Below, piece by piece: positions 36,847-45,015 of a stretch of 64,000 nucleotides of DNA (positions within the stretch are counted from its first letter, which is position 1; each line of letters opens with the position of its first letter). The position numbers and the translations under genes are program-made. The stretch is from a virus: positions 53,511 to 117,510 of IMG/VR virus record IMGVR_UViG_3300021478_000019. One strand, written 5' to 3'. The notes under the pieces were generated by a model. That model was not told where the DNA came from. It saw only the letters and a program-made list of their open reading frames with translations, and ran no database searches.

Positions 36847-38087
36847 CAGCTGTCGTCGGTCTCGTCGTCGTCGGCCTCGTACTCCACCTCGCCCATCTCC
36901 AAGATGGCGCCCATGTCCCAGTCGAAGCGCAGCCGGATCTCCTTCTGGGTGGTGTTGCGGGCGGCGATGATCTTGAGGACGCGTTCGGCCTTATCGTCGG
37001 TCTCTTCCAGCCCGAAGACCACGTCGGAGTCCTGGCCGAAGCTGGAGGAGTAGCCGATGCTGTCCAGCTTGAGGCCCCGCTTGGACTTCCAGGTCAGGGC
37101 CTGGGTGGAGATGACGATCGGGATGCCAGCCCGCTGGGCCAGGCGCTTGAGGGAGCGGGTGACCGAGGTCAGGGCCTGGGCCGAGTTGGGCTCGACGCCC
37201 TGCACCTCGGCGTCGATCATGTAGGCGCCATCGACGAACAGGATGTCGGGCCGGTGCTGGCTGACCTTGGAGCCCAGAGCGCTGACGGTGGTGGTGGAGG
37301 AGGGGTCATGCACGAACAGCATCGGGTGCAGGTCTTCCATCTCGGCCATCATCTGACCCAGCTTGCGCTGCTCATGGGGCCACAGGCTGCCATTGGCCAG
37401 CCGGTTGTAGCTGACACCGGCCCGGAAGGTGTCATGGCGCATGGACTGCTCCTGGGTGGACATCTCAAAGGTAATGAACATGGGCTTATGGCCGCTGGCG
37501 TGCGCCGCGATGCACATGGCCAGGATGATCACTGACTTGCCCACCTTGGACGTGCCCACGATGGAGATCAGCTGCTCGGGTTGGAGCCCGGCGGTGGCCC
37601 GGTCCATGCCGGGGAAGCCGGTGGGGATGCCCCGCATCCCTTCCTGGTTGCTCAGGCTGGCGTAGAAAGCCAATCGGGCCTCCGTGGTCTTGCACAGGTC
37701 GATGTCATGGAGGTCGGAGACCTCCGAGTGGGTGGCCTCCAGCCCGTGGGCCAAGATCTTGATGGCGCTGGCGGCGTCGCCGGCCTTGAGGGGCTCCTGG
37801 GTCCGGTCCAGCATGTCGAGGACCAGGGCATAGCGGTGCCGCTCCCGCATCTGCTCTACGTAGTAGGACAGGGGCTCCTGGGTGGGGACCAGGGTGTAGC
37901 GGGGGAAGGCGTGGTGGAGCGCATCGGTGCCGGGGGAGGCACCGTGGTTGTTCCAGTGGTCGACCATCCAGCTGAAGACGGTGCCGTTGTCGGGGTCCGC
38001 GAAGTAGTCCCGAGTGATGCGGGCGTCCAGCACGGGACGAATATCCGACTCGACGACTTTGCACAGGAGGGCCCATTCAATGTCCAT
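36846..38087 (-). CDS. dnaB: Replicative DNA helicase (DnaB-type)
   Basis: 413 aa, hexameric helicase that unwinds the fork. The N-terminal part is the helical DnaB-type domain; the RecA-like core has Walker A GTSKVGKS (178-185), an ITFEMSTQEQ segment, Walker B near LFVDGAYMID and SSFGQDSDVVFGL. The C-terminus is acidic (EYEADDDETDDS). ATG 38087 follows AGGGG. It is adjacent to primase and close to a DnaC-like loader, as in the usual phage replication set. Confidence 0.92.
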   Translation of the reverse strand: MDIEWALLCKVVESDIRPVLDARITRDYFADPDNGTVFSWMVDHWNNHGASPGTDALHHAFPRYTLVPTQEPLSYYVEQMRERHRYALVLDMLDRTQEPLKAGDAASAIKILAHGLEATHSEVSDLHDIDLCKTTEARLAFYASLSNQEGMRGIPTGFPGMDRATAGLQPEQLISIVGTSKVGKSVIILAMCIAAHASGHKPMFITFEMSTQEQSMRHDTFRAGVSYNRLANGSLWPHEQRKLGQMMAEMEDLHPMLFVHDPSSTTTVSALGSKVSQHRPDILFVDGAYMIDAEVQGVEPNSAQALTSVTRSLKRLAQRAGIPIVISTQALTWKSKRGLKLDSIGYSSSFGQDSDVVFGLEETDDKAERVLKIIAARNTTQKEIRLRFDWDMGAILEMGEVEYEADDDETDDS

Positions 38088-38119
38088 TTTGTACCCCTAG
38101 AGCTCGGAAGTTAGCATTG

Positions 38120-38578
38120 CTAAGGGCTCGAGTGTGTCGCCACACCGACCCCGTGGGGACCGAAGGCCCAGCGCTGCTCCTCCAGCCCGTAGTAGACCCG
38201 CCAGACGTCGGGCATGGTGGGGAGCTTGCGGCCCAGGCCAGCTGCGGTCTCGGAGAAGACGTAGCGGGCCGGCAGGTTCTGCCGCTCCATCAGCCGGGCC
38301 ACAGCCATGGCGAACTCGGGCTGCCGGCTGGTGACGCAGACGTCGATTCGCATCCCGGTGGTGGCCAGCATCGACCACATCTGGTTAATGGTGGGCCCGT
38401 TCAGCTGCCAGTACCGCACCGCCTGATCGAAGAGGCCCATGCGCCGTTTGATCCACTCCAGGTCACGGATGACCCGGCCCCCTGGGAGGGTGGCCACCGC
38501 ACCCTCCCAGATGAAGATGGACCGGAGCGGGACCTCAGTCCCCAGCTGACCGTTCTTCACGGGTCCGATAGTCCTCAC
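38120..38578 (-). CDS. Unknown protein next to the helicase loader (152 aa)
   Basis: Contains RVIRDLEWIKRRMGLFDQA and GMRIDVCVTSRQPEF followed by AVARLMERQNLPARYVF, an alternating helix/strand pattern that could be a Rossmann-like fold. No active-site residues can be named. It overlaps the loader gene by 44 bp at its 5' end; a later GTG (MKNGQLG) is possible. It lies 33 bp upstream of the DnaB gene. Function unknown, likely replication-associated by position. Confidence 0.6.
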   Translation of the reverse strand: MRTIGPVKNGQLGTEVPLRSIFIWEGAVATLPGGRVIRDLEWIKRRMGLFDQAVRYWQLNGPTINQMWSMLATTGMRIDVCVTSRQPEFAMAVARLMERQNLPARYVFSETAAGLGRKLPTMPDVWRVYYGLEEQRWAFGPHGVGVATHSSP

Positions 38579-39170
38579 TACCGATGTAGATCACCTCGGT
38601 GGCTTCGTGGAGGAAGGAGACCAGCCCCTCGGTGTAGCGTTGGTCAAGCTGGTCTTCGCCGCAGTTGGAGGTCAGCAGGAACGGCAGTCCCCGGTTGTAG
38701 CGGAAACGAGTCAGGTCGAAGAGTTGGTTGGCAGACCAACCCGAACCTGACTCGTATTCGCGTCCGATGTCATCCAAGAGGACCCAGTCGGCGGCAGTCC
38801 GCTTGGCGCCCCCCTTGATGCGGCGAACGTGTTCCTCGATCCGGTACCACTCGTCCTGGGCCTCCTCGTTCCCGTTTTTGCCGAAGCTCGCCAGGGTGTA
38901 CTGCTTCTTGACCAGTTCCACCAGGGCGGTGAACTCGATGGCCTCGATGCGGTAGTTCCTGGCCTTGGCCTCCTTCAGTACCAGGCAGGACAGCATGGTC
39001 TTACCTACCCCCGCCGGGCCCAGGAGCGTCAGGCCGTGACCCTTGGCCCGGTTGTCGTCCAGGTTGGCGATATAGGTCGTCACCTGGTCGAGCGCATCCT
39101 GCATGTAGTCGTCGGTAACCCGGATGTCCTCCAGGGTCATGTCGCGGTATGGACCGAATATGTCACGCAT
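38535..39170 (-). CDS. DnaC-like helicase loader ATPase
   Basis: 211 aa AAA+ ATPase. Walker A is GPAGVGKT (51-58), Walker B VLLDDIG (130-136), a sensor I Asn occurs in LTSN, and the length and layout match phage DnaC-type loaders (about 200 aa, short N-terminal arm). It would load DnaB at the origin. ATG overlaps the WhiB stop (TAATG). The preceding WhiB and initiator-like genes make an O/P-type initiation cluster. Confidence 0.88.
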   Translation of the reverse strand: MRDIFGPYRDMTLEDIRVTDDYMQDALDQVTTYIANLDDNRAKGHGLTLLGPAGVGKTMLSCLVLKEAKARNYRIEAIEFTALVELVKKQYTLASFGKNGNEEAQDEWYRIEEHVRRIKGGAKRTAADWVLLDDIGREYESGSGWSANQLFDLTRFRYNRGLPFLLTSNCGEDQLDQRYTEGLVSFLHEATEVIYIGSEDYRTREERSAGD

Positions 39171-39577
39171 TACTGCTCCTTTCTGGTTGTGCCCCTACGC
39201 TTTTTGAACCCCGCCACTCGTTGCTTGTGGGCGATCGCCCTCGCCACCATCTGGGTCTGGAGGGAACGGCTCCAGCCGCGGGCCCAGTCATAGAATTGCT
39301 TCCGCCCTTCGTAGATCTTTCGCCGTTCGGCGGCACTATATCCCGACCAGATCCCGTACGGCACCTCTGGGAAGTGACGGATCGACCAGCGGGCGCACGG
39401 CTTGCGTACCGGGCAGCCGATGCAGGTGGCTCGGCACAGGGCCAGGGCCTCCAGCCCGGACACCGGGCCCTCCTCAAAGTACAGGTCTCGCATGTCGCGG
39501 CACTTCCGACCGGGGTGGTCGAGGAAGTCGTAGCTGTCGGGGTCGCCGCCGTACCACCAGATGGGGATGCTGGTCAT
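39170..39577 (-). CDS. whiB: WhiB-like iron-sulfur protein
   Basis: 135 aa. Conserved cysteines are Cys26 (RKCRDM), Cys52, Cys55 and Cys61 (TCIGCPVRKPC), with one extra Cys48. The turn is YGIWSGYSAAER, a variant of G-V-W-G-G. The C-terminal 50 residues are basic and helical (AIAHKQRVAGFKKRRG). ATG 39577 overlaps the initiator stop (ATGA). Wbl proteins hold a 4Fe-4S cluster and bind host sigma factor; this one probably switches host or phage transcription. It lies in the replication operon, so it is made early. Confidence 0.88.
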   Translation of the reverse strand: MTSIPIWWYGGDPDSYDFLDHPGRKCRDMRDLYFEEGPVSGLEALALCRATCIGCPVRKPCARWSIRHFPEVPYGIWSGYSAAERRKIYEGRKQFYDWARGWSRSLQTQMVARAIAHKQRVAGFKKRRGTTRKEQ

Positions 39578-40338
39578 GTTGCTGCGGCCCGGACCTTGGA
39601 GGGGTAGGTGATCCATGCCGACCGATTGTCCCGTACCCGTGAGACACCCACCTTGGCCTGGGCCGATAGCACCAGGCTCACCAATTCGGGCCTGTAGCTC
39701 AGGAACACCCGCCAGGCCGGGCGCCTGGACCTACCGGCCCACTGCGAGTGCTTCCCGAACTCCCACATCATGGCTTCAATAAATGTGGGCCCGAACTGCT
39801 TGTCTTTCTCCCACCACAGCCTGAGATTCCGGGCCAGGGCCGGGGTGTTGATCTCTGAAGGGACCACACGAATTCCACAGCTTGTACACACCTTGGGGAA
39901 AACCTCGCCGGCCAGCTGGTACCAGGGACCCCTCCTGAGTTGCTTGAAAGAACTCGCCCGAGTAAATACAAGGTGCCCTTCGGGCACACTCATGTCGCTT
40001 CGGCTTCGCCTTCGCGACATGACGAGGGTCGGGGGCTCACTCAGCCGCTGCGCGGCTAAGCTATCCCCCTCTGCTGCCGGGGGCAGCGAGGTCACAGAAA
40101 TAGTGCAAAGAATTTTCTGGGCCAGAGGGAGGACCCTGGTCCCCGCCTCGGTGCGGTCGAGGTAGCCAGCGTCCTCAAGCTCCTGGTACCGGGTCCTGCC
40201 GTCTGATTCCCCGGTCAGGTTGTTGACGATTTCCACAACCTCTTCGATGGGCTTCTTGATCAGCCCCCGGCGAGAAGACAGCTGGTAGAGGGTGGGAAGT
40301 ACCTGAAGGGCGCGTTCATCCAGGCTGATGTTGTCCAT
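39574..40338 (-). CDS. Replication initiator-like protein carrying a hairpin cluster in its linker
   Basis: 254 aa. Residues 1-75 look like a winged helix (LPTLYQLSSRRGLIKKPIEE, then RYQELEDAGYLDRTEAG). Residues about 123-254 are a second domain with CTSCGIRV and WWEKDKQFGPTFIEAMMWEF. Between them, residues about 74-122 are low complexity and are encoded by DNA that folds into four hairpins (39973-40087). ATG 40338 is behind GGGGATAACTT. The gene is immediately upstream of the WhiB, DnaC-like and DnaB genes, the order of lambda-type initiators, whose origin is also inside the initiator gene. The initiator role is inferred from this order and the fold. Confidence 0.55.
   Translation of the reverse strand: MDNISLDERALQVLPTLYQLSSRRGLIKKPIEEVVEIVNNLTGESDGRTRYQELEDAGYLDRTEAGTRVLPLAQKILCTISVTSLPPAAEGDSLAAQRLSEPPTLVMSRRRSRSDMSVPEGHLVFTRASSFKQLRRGPWYQLAGEVFPKVCTSCGIRVVPSEINTPALARNLRLWWEKDKQFGPTFIEAMMWEFGKHSQWAGRSRRPAWRVFLSYRPELVSLVLSAQAKVGVSRVRDNRSAWITYPSKVRAAAT
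39973..40119. other. Candidate replication origin: hairpin cluster with A+T-rich patch
   Basis: Four consecutive hairpins with short loops: GTGCCC/GGGCAC (39973-39987), CATGTCGC/GCGACATG (39991-40021), AGCCGC/GCGGCT (40043-40057, itself inside GGGGG 40031-40035 and CCCCC 40065-40069), and GCTGCC/GGCAGC (40073-40087). An A+T-rich piece with CAGAAA/TTTCTG (40095-40119) follows. It lies in the coding linker of a gene whose product looks like an initiator. This layout of structured repeats plus an easily melted patch fits an origin. A mobile hairpin element inserted in frame is the alternative. Confidence 0.45.
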
Positions 40339-40466
40339 AAGTTATCCCCAATAAGGTCCGACGTTGGATGGAACACCCCGCCACCGAGGTGGCGAGTGGA
40401 GTCGTTTTACACCCCGGCCCTGGCCCGGTCAAGGGGAGAAATACGCCCGGAACTAAGGTGCTGGTA

Positions 40467-42098
40467 GTGACCTATGTGGACGATCCGCGCCTGGATGAGG
40501 TGCCCGAGGAGGAGGAGTTCCTCTCCGAGGATCTGGCCGGCCTGGCGCCGGCTGCCCTCGACCCGGCTGATGCTCGCTTCGTGCAGATGCTGGTGGACCG
40601 GGTGTGGGAGTTCACGGTCATGTTCAGTGGCGTCGAGATGTTCCCGTACCAGGCTGCCCTGGGCCGGCGCATCATCGAGTCGGTCATCAGCTGCGACGGC
40701 GCCACCATCACCGGCGAGCTATCCCGCCAGAGCGGAAAAACCGAGGTGGTGGCCAACGTAGCCAGCAGTCTCATGATCCTTTTACCGCGCCTGGCGGAAA
40801 TGTTCCCCGAGTTTGAGCCCCTTCAGAAATTCGCCAGGGGGGTTATGATCGGGTGCTTCGCTCCGGTCGAGCAGCAGGTGGAGACCCTCTTCGGGCGGGT
40901 GGTTGACCGGCTCACCAGTGAGCGGGCCCTGGAGATCCTTGAGGACCCCGACATCGACGACAGCGTGCGGCCCGGCTCCCGCAAGGTGCGGTTACGTAAA
41001 TGCCAGAGCTTTTGCGCCATGCAAACGGCAAACCCCAGGGCAAAAATAGAATCCAAGAGCTACCACGTCATATTTGTGGACGAAAGTCAGAGCGTAGACG
41101 AATATGTTTTGAACAAATCCATCACCCCCATGGGAGCCTTCTATTTAGCTACCATGGTCATGACCGGGACCCCTGATATCGTTAAAGGTGTCTTCTACAA
41201 GACGATTCAGTTCAACAAGCGCCAGGAATTACGGCGCGGGGGCAAGAAGAACCACTTCCGCTTCGACTGGAAGTTCTGCGCCCGGTACAACCGCAACTAC
41301 GCCGCCTACATCCGGGGCGAGGCCAGTCGCATCGGGGAGGACTCCGACGAGTTCCGGCTCAACTACCGCCTGGAGTGGCTGCTGGAGCGGGGCATGCTCA
41401 TCACCGAGAGCCGCCTCGACGAACTGGGCGACCCCTCCATGCCCATCGTGCCGGCCTACTGGAAGAGCCCCCTCATCGCCGGCATCGACTTCGCCCGGCG
41501 CATGGACTCCACGGTCTGCACGGTGGTGTGGGTGGACTGGGACCGGCCCGACGAACTGGGGCTGTACGACCACCGCATCCTCAACTGGCTGGAAATCCAT
41601 GGCGAAGAGTGGGAGGAGCAGTACTTCCGCATCATCGATTTCCTGTCCAACTACTCTGTGATGGCGGTCGGTGTCGACGCCCAAGGGGTTGGAGACGTCG
41701 CTGCCGACCGCTTAAAGCGCCTGCTGCCCAAGATCCAGGTTGAGCCCCTGTCGTCGAACATCGGGGACCAGAGCCTGCGCTGGAAGCACCTCCAGCAGCT
41801 GCTACAGCGGGGCCTGCTGTCCTGGCCGGCCCACCCCAAGGCCAAGAAGACGAAAACCTGGCGGCGTTTTCGCCAGCAGATGATGGATGTCGAGAAGAAA
41901 TATACGGGCCCCCACATGGTGGTGGAGGCGCCCGACGAGGCCGGTGTCCACGATGACTACGTCGACAGCCTGGCCTGCGCCACCATCATGTCGCAGGCTC
42001 TGATGGTGCCCGAGGTGGAGGTCCAGACCACGCCCTGGTCGGCCCCCATCCGTAGAGCTACCGGCGTGCCTCGCCAGATGCAGCGGGCCCGCCGTTAG
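40467..42098 (+). CDS. terL: Terminase large subunit
   Basis: 543 aa motor that packages DNA. The ATPase motif is ELSRQSGKTEV (Walker A about 86-92), Walker B HVIFVDESQS near 204, and the nuclease part shows GIDFARRMDSTV, VGVDAQGVGD and HDDYVDSLA, the acidic residues of the RNase H-like fold. GTG 40467 is preferred (CTAAGG lies upstream); ATG 40368 and GTG 40458 are possible. The leader between 40339 and 40466 has a hairpin CGCCACC/GGTGGCG at 40379-40394. No small terminase gene was recognised near it. It begins the rightward head operon. Confidence 0.9.
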   Translation: MTYVDDPRLDEVPEEEEFLSEDLAGLAPAALDPADARFVQMLVDRVWEFTVMFSGVEMFPYQAALGRRIIESVISCDGATITGELSRQSGKTEVVANVASSLMILLPRLAEMFPEFEPLQKFARGVMIGCFAPVEQQVETLFGRVVDRLTSERALEILEDPDIDDSVRPGSRKVRLRKCQSFCAMQTANPRAKIESKSYHVIFVDESQSVDEYVLNKSITPMGAFYLATMVMTGTPDIVKGVFYKTIQFNKRQELRRGGKKNHFRFDWKFCARYNRNYAAYIRGEASRIGEDSDEFRLNYRLEWLLERGMLITESRLDELGDPSMPIVPAYWKSPLIAGIDFARRMDSTVCTVVWVDWDRPDELGLYDHRILNWLEIHGEEWEEQYFRIIDFLSNYSVMAVGVDAQGVGDVAADRLKRLLPKIQVEPLSSNIGDQSLRWKHLQQLLQRGLLSWPAHPKAKKTKTWRRFRQQMMDVEKKYTGPHMVVEAPDEAGVHDDYVDSLACATIMSQALMVPEVEVQTTPWSAPIRRATGVPRQMQRARR

Positions 42099-42331
42099 GG
42101 GCGGTCGAGAAACCAGCCTTCTCGCTGGCGCATGATGAGCCGGTCTATCTCGGCGTTGGAGTGCTGCTCCCGTAACCGGCCTCGGGCTTCGCCCTTCTTC
42201 CAGCCGGCGTTCTTCTCGGCCTGGCGCACATCGGCATCAGCTGGGCTCTTGGCGTAGCGGCGGGGCAGAGTGTTGGTGGCGCGCTGCATGCTGGTGTCCG
42301 CAGCCCAGTCGGATCCCTCCACGATCCTCAT
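42095..42331 (-). CDS. Small antisense-located protein of unknown function (78 aa)
   Basis: Reads leftward between terL and the next head gene, with its stop overlapping the terL stop. MRIVEGSDWAADTSMQRATN opens it, followed by a helical, charged part (RQAEKNAGWKKGEARGRLRE) and a C-terminal RQREGWFLDRP. The composition is that of a real protein, and the gap on the + strand is otherwise empty. No ribosome binding site or good -10 box is visible. Function unknown. Confidence 0.5.
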   Translation of the reverse strand: MRIVEGSDWAADTSMQRATNTLPRRYAKSPADADVRQAEKNAGWKKGEARGRLREQHSNAEIDRLIMRQREGWFLDRP

Positions 42332-42412
42332 GGTACTTCGGGTGGCTCAGGTGGGGGGTACTGGCGTAACTAGCGTTTGTGGGAACGAGCTATCAGCTAC
42401 CAAGGAGCCGCC

Positions 42413-42814
42413 ATGACTTTGGCCCCAGACCCGATGTTCCCTGAGAAGCCCAACTACCAGTACGACATGGCGCCTGGGCCCAACCGGGCCGGGCAGCGCG
42501 GGCCGCTCCGGTTTGAGGAAGGCGTCGCCACCGACACGGACGTCCCCTCGGACTTCTCCAGGGGGATGATGGAGTTCATGGTTCCGGCCCCAGGCCGGCT
42601 GAACCATATCGATCCCTCGACCCAGTTCAAGATGCCCGAGGAGACCATGCGGGAGCGGGCCCATGTCGGCTCCGCGGCGTGGATCGACGCCCCCACCATG
42701 TTGGGGGAATTTGCTCATGGTTCTTTCACGGACGCGGCGGAGGTGACCTACGAACAGGTGGTCCGCAACGGTCGCATCCAGAAGCGGCGGTCCCCCGAGG
42801 TCGTCTCCGACTGA
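42413..42814 (+). CDS. Unknown head-operon protein (133 aa)
   Basis: ATG 42413 follows AAGGAGCCGCC. Polar, with Pro/Met-rich start (MTLAPDPMFPEKPNYQYDMA) and a helical part (MPEETMRERAHVGSAAW). No family is recognised. It lies between terL and small unknown genes, in the usual place of minor head or packaging proteins. The stop is followed by the next ATG one base later. Confidence 0.6.
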   Translation: MTLAPDPMFPEKPNYQYDMAPGPNRAGQRGPLRFEEGVATDTDVPSDFSRGMMEFMVPAPGRLNHIDPSTQFKMPEETMRERAHVGSAAWIDAPTMLGEFAHGSFTDAAEVTYEQVVRNGRIQKRRSPEVVSD

Positions 42815-42815
42815 G

Positions 42816-42977
42816 ATGGCTGAGCAGGAACGTCACCCCTCCAAGACGCCGGCCCAGGACTACTGGCCCGACAACCCCAAGGGTCATGAGTGGACCGACC
42901 CGGAGGTATTGCAGCGCCTGCGCCCAGACCTCTTCCATGACCGGCGGGAAGAGGGTCGCCGGGATAGGCCCAACTGA
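42816..42977 (+). CDS. Tiny unknown protein of the head operon (53 aa)
   Basis: MAEQERHPSKTPAQDYWPDN, then KGHEWTDPEVLQRLRPDLF and a basic end. Its stop overlaps the next ATG as TGATG and it begins one base after the previous stop, so it is well placed in the gene series. No motif allows a role. Confidence 0.6.
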   Translation: MAEQERHPSKTPAQDYWPDNPKGHEWTDPEVLQRLRPDLFHDRREEGRRDRPN

Positions 42978-44296
42978 TGGCTGACGATGTTGCTGGTGGT
43001 CGCCAGTTCCCTACGGGCTCGCAGCAGCGGGTGGCTGCCAACCGCGCCAGCCAGCGGCGGTCGTCGAGGCGTGCCGTGGAGGGGCTATGGGATCCGACCC
43101 AGCGGCCCACCAGCCAGCGGCGTCGGATGCGGGAGACGAAGCAGGCGGCTTACCAGCGGCAGGGGTTCGCCTCGGTCGGCAGCGGGGGCTCTACCCAGGG
43201 GGCCGGCGGGTTGCGCCCCCTGTCCTCCTGGCGCACCATGGACCCGGCGAAGCGCCAGAAGGTGGAGGGCAACTTCCAAGAGCAGTACGGCGTCACCATG
43301 CGCCAGGCCAGCAGGACGGTAGGCCGCAACATCGACATTGGCTTCAGTCAGACCCGCAAGGCAGCCAAGGCGGCGGGCTGGAAGCGCCCCAAGGGGGGTA
43401 CCTACGAGGCTGAGGGTCAGCGCTTCTACCACGGCGACGATCCTGACGTCGCCACCCCGCAGCGAACCAAGGAGGAGGGCACCTTCTCCATGGACCGTGA
43501 CGTACACGGGCGTGACCCCGCCGCCAACCGCGCTGAGTTGCACGAACTGGGGCAACAGCATGGAGTGGACTTCAACGCCGCCACCGCGGTGCGAGCCACC
43601 GTGTCGCCTCGGGTCAAGCTGCCTGGTGAGCGGCGGAACGCCCAGTCGGTCTTCGCCCACGTCGAGGCCGGGAAGAAGGTCGACACCTCGTCATCGCAGC
43701 AGTTCAGCCCTGGTGAGGAGATCGAGGGTGTGGCGCTCCAGGGCAACGCTCAGAAGGCCGCTCGCATCGTGTCGGAGGCCAAGAAGGGCGTGGACCCGCT
43801 GGATGTGCAGTTCCCCAGGATGGCTCGGGGCGAGAACACCGGCCAGCCGGTTCGCAACAAGAAGACGGGAGAGGTCGAGATGGGGAAGGCCCTGTCGGGC
43901 CCCAAGGTTGAGGGCTACCACCAGAGCTACGTCCACCCCAACGACCCCCGCATCCGGGGGGCCATGGATGTCCACGCCTTCTCCCAGGCCAAGCCCGACT
44001 TCCAGGTCAACCAACAAGGTGCGACCAAGGAGGTTGTCAACCCCAAGTTCAACCCGGAGAAGGAGGCCAGCCGTAAGCGGGGCAAGCCTCAGACGCCGAA
44101 GATCAAGAACCCGGCTTGGCAGCCGAACGCCGAAGATCTAGCCAAGGAGGCCAGTTCCCATGAGTTCATGGACGAGGCCCACCGGCTGGCGGCGAAGAAG
44201 CGGGGGCTAGTCAAGACCGAGGCCCAAAGCACAGCCTGGCATGTCCAGCGGCGGTCCCGTGGCATCACCGACCCTGAGGATCGGGGTGGGGACTAG
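42977..44296 (+). CDS. Large unknown head-operon protein (439 aa)
   Basis: The N-terminal 60 residues are very basic and Arg/Gln/Ser-rich (RASQRRSSRRAVEGLWD), then a soluble body with RKAAKAAGWKRPKGGTY, a KLPGERRNAQSVFAHVEAGK region, and a basic C-terminal part rich in Lys and Pro. No conserved enzyme motif is visible. Its size and position between terL and portal suggest a virion or assembly protein, perhaps packaged with DNA, given the basic ends. The stop overlaps that of the convergent small gene by 4 bases. Confidence 0.65.
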   Translation: MADDVAGGRQFPTGSQQRVAANRASQRRSSRRAVEGLWDPTQRPTSQRRRMRETKQAAYQRQGFASVGSGGSTQGAGGLRPLSSWRTMDPAKRQKVEGNFQEQYGVTMRQASRTVGRNIDIGFSQTRKAAKAAGWKRPKGGTYEAEGQRFYHGDDPDVATPQRTKEEGTFSMDRDVHGRDPAANRAELHELGQQHGVDFNAATAVRATVSPRVKLPGERRNAQSVFAHVEAGKKVDTSSSQQFSPGEEIEGVALQGNAQKAARIVSEAKKGVDPLDVQFPRMARGENTGQPVRNKKTGEVEMGKALSGPKVEGYHQSYVHPNDPRIRGAMDVHAFSQAKPDFQVNQQGATKEVVNPKFNPEKEASRKRGKPQTPKIKNPAWQPNAEDLAKEASSHEFMDEAHRLAAKKRGLVKTEAQSTAWHVQRRSRGITDPEDRGGD

Positions 44297-44517
44297 TGGA
44301 CGACCTTGCGGACCTTGCCTCGACGCTCGTCGAGGAACCCGTCCTCCAGGTAGACGCCGAGGCCGTCATGGTCCTCTTCGTCGATGAACTGGATCAGGTC
44401 GTAGACCTCCCGGTTATGGGTCGGGTCGATAGCCAGGTCGTCGTATTCGATCCCAGGGTTGCTCTGAGCCAGTCGGACACCGATGTCGTAGGCGTCTTGG
44501 TTGGTGTAGTCGGTCAT
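44293..44517 (-). CDS. Small acidic protein with a leaderless promoter (74 aa)
   Basis: Begins MTDYTNQDAYDIGVRLAQSN and ends LDERRGKVRKVVH; Asp/Glu-rich. On its strand TACAAT, an excellent -10 box, ends exactly 6 bases before the ATG at 44517, so it is transcribed against the head operon from its own promoter. The + strand frame 44296-44562 is a shadow. Function unknown; it is a candidate accessory or regulatory gene inserted among the head genes. Confidence 0.65.
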   Translation of the reverse strand: MTDYTNQDAYDIGVRLAQSNPGIEYDDLAIDPTHNREVYDLIQFIDEEDHDGLGVYLEDGFLDERRGKVRKVVH

Positions 44518-44563
44518 GCCCCCATTGTACTGAAAATACCTACCGTTATGGGAGCAGTGTGAG

Positions 44564-44821
44564 ATGTCGAAGCCCTATATACAGAACGTGCCCGTCCCCT
44601 ACATGGACGTCCAGACCCTCTGGAACGACCGGCGCCACCCCCATGACAACCCCCTGGGCTCGTCGCCTCGACGAGAGGATGGTCGGGCCCCGGCGCCATC
44701 GGGCCTGGGCACCACCATCGACGCCATCTACCGGCCCCAGCTGGGCCCTGACCCCGAGAGCGGGCCCAGCCGGGACGAGATCGTCAACCAGCGGCTGTAC
44801 ACCTCAGGGCGCCCCCGATAA
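44564..44821 (+). CDS. Small unknown protein (85 aa)
   Basis: MSKPYIQNVPVPYMDVQTLW, then a Pro/Arg-rich middle and GTTIDAIYRPQLGPDPESGP. GGGAGCAG upstream of the ATG can serve as ribosome binding site. The stop overlaps the next ATG (TAATG). Located just before the portal gene. Function unknown. Confidence 0.6.
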   Translation: MSKPYIQNVPVPYMDVQTLWNDRRHPHDNPLGSSPRREDGRAPAPSGLGTTIDAIYRPQLGPDPESGPSRDEIVNQRLYTSGRPR

Positions 44822-45009
44822 TGGCGCTGCTGACGTCGAACCTGTCACGGTTCCAGCCCAAATATGCGGCCCAGGCATCTGGCACTCCGCTGCGGCGCTA
44901 CCAACGTCAGCTGGCCCACGCCGCCACCATCGTCACCGTCCAGCGCCGGCTACCCCTGACTCAGGCCAAGTCCCAGGCCATCCGGGTCGCGAAAAAGGGA
45001 AGGTCGTAG
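44821..45009 (+). CDS. Small basic protein before portal (62 aa)
   Basis: MALLTSNLSRFQPKYAAQAS, a basic helix (RRYQRQLAHAATIVTVQRR), and a lysine-rich end (AKKGRS). Its TAATG overlap and 6-bp gap to the portal show it belongs to the head operon. The basic charge and size suggest DNA or RNA contact, but no family is recognised. Confidence 0.55.
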   Translation: MALLTSNLSRFQPKYAAQASGTPLRRYQRQLAHAATIVTVQRRLPLTQAKSQAIRVAKKGRS

Positions 45010-45015
45010 CCCCGG

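Noticed and set aside
44296-44562. 88-aa rightward frame opposite the 44293-44517 gene
   Set aside because: The leftward frame has a strong -10 box at leaderless spacing; the rightward one is Val/Asp-rich shadow.
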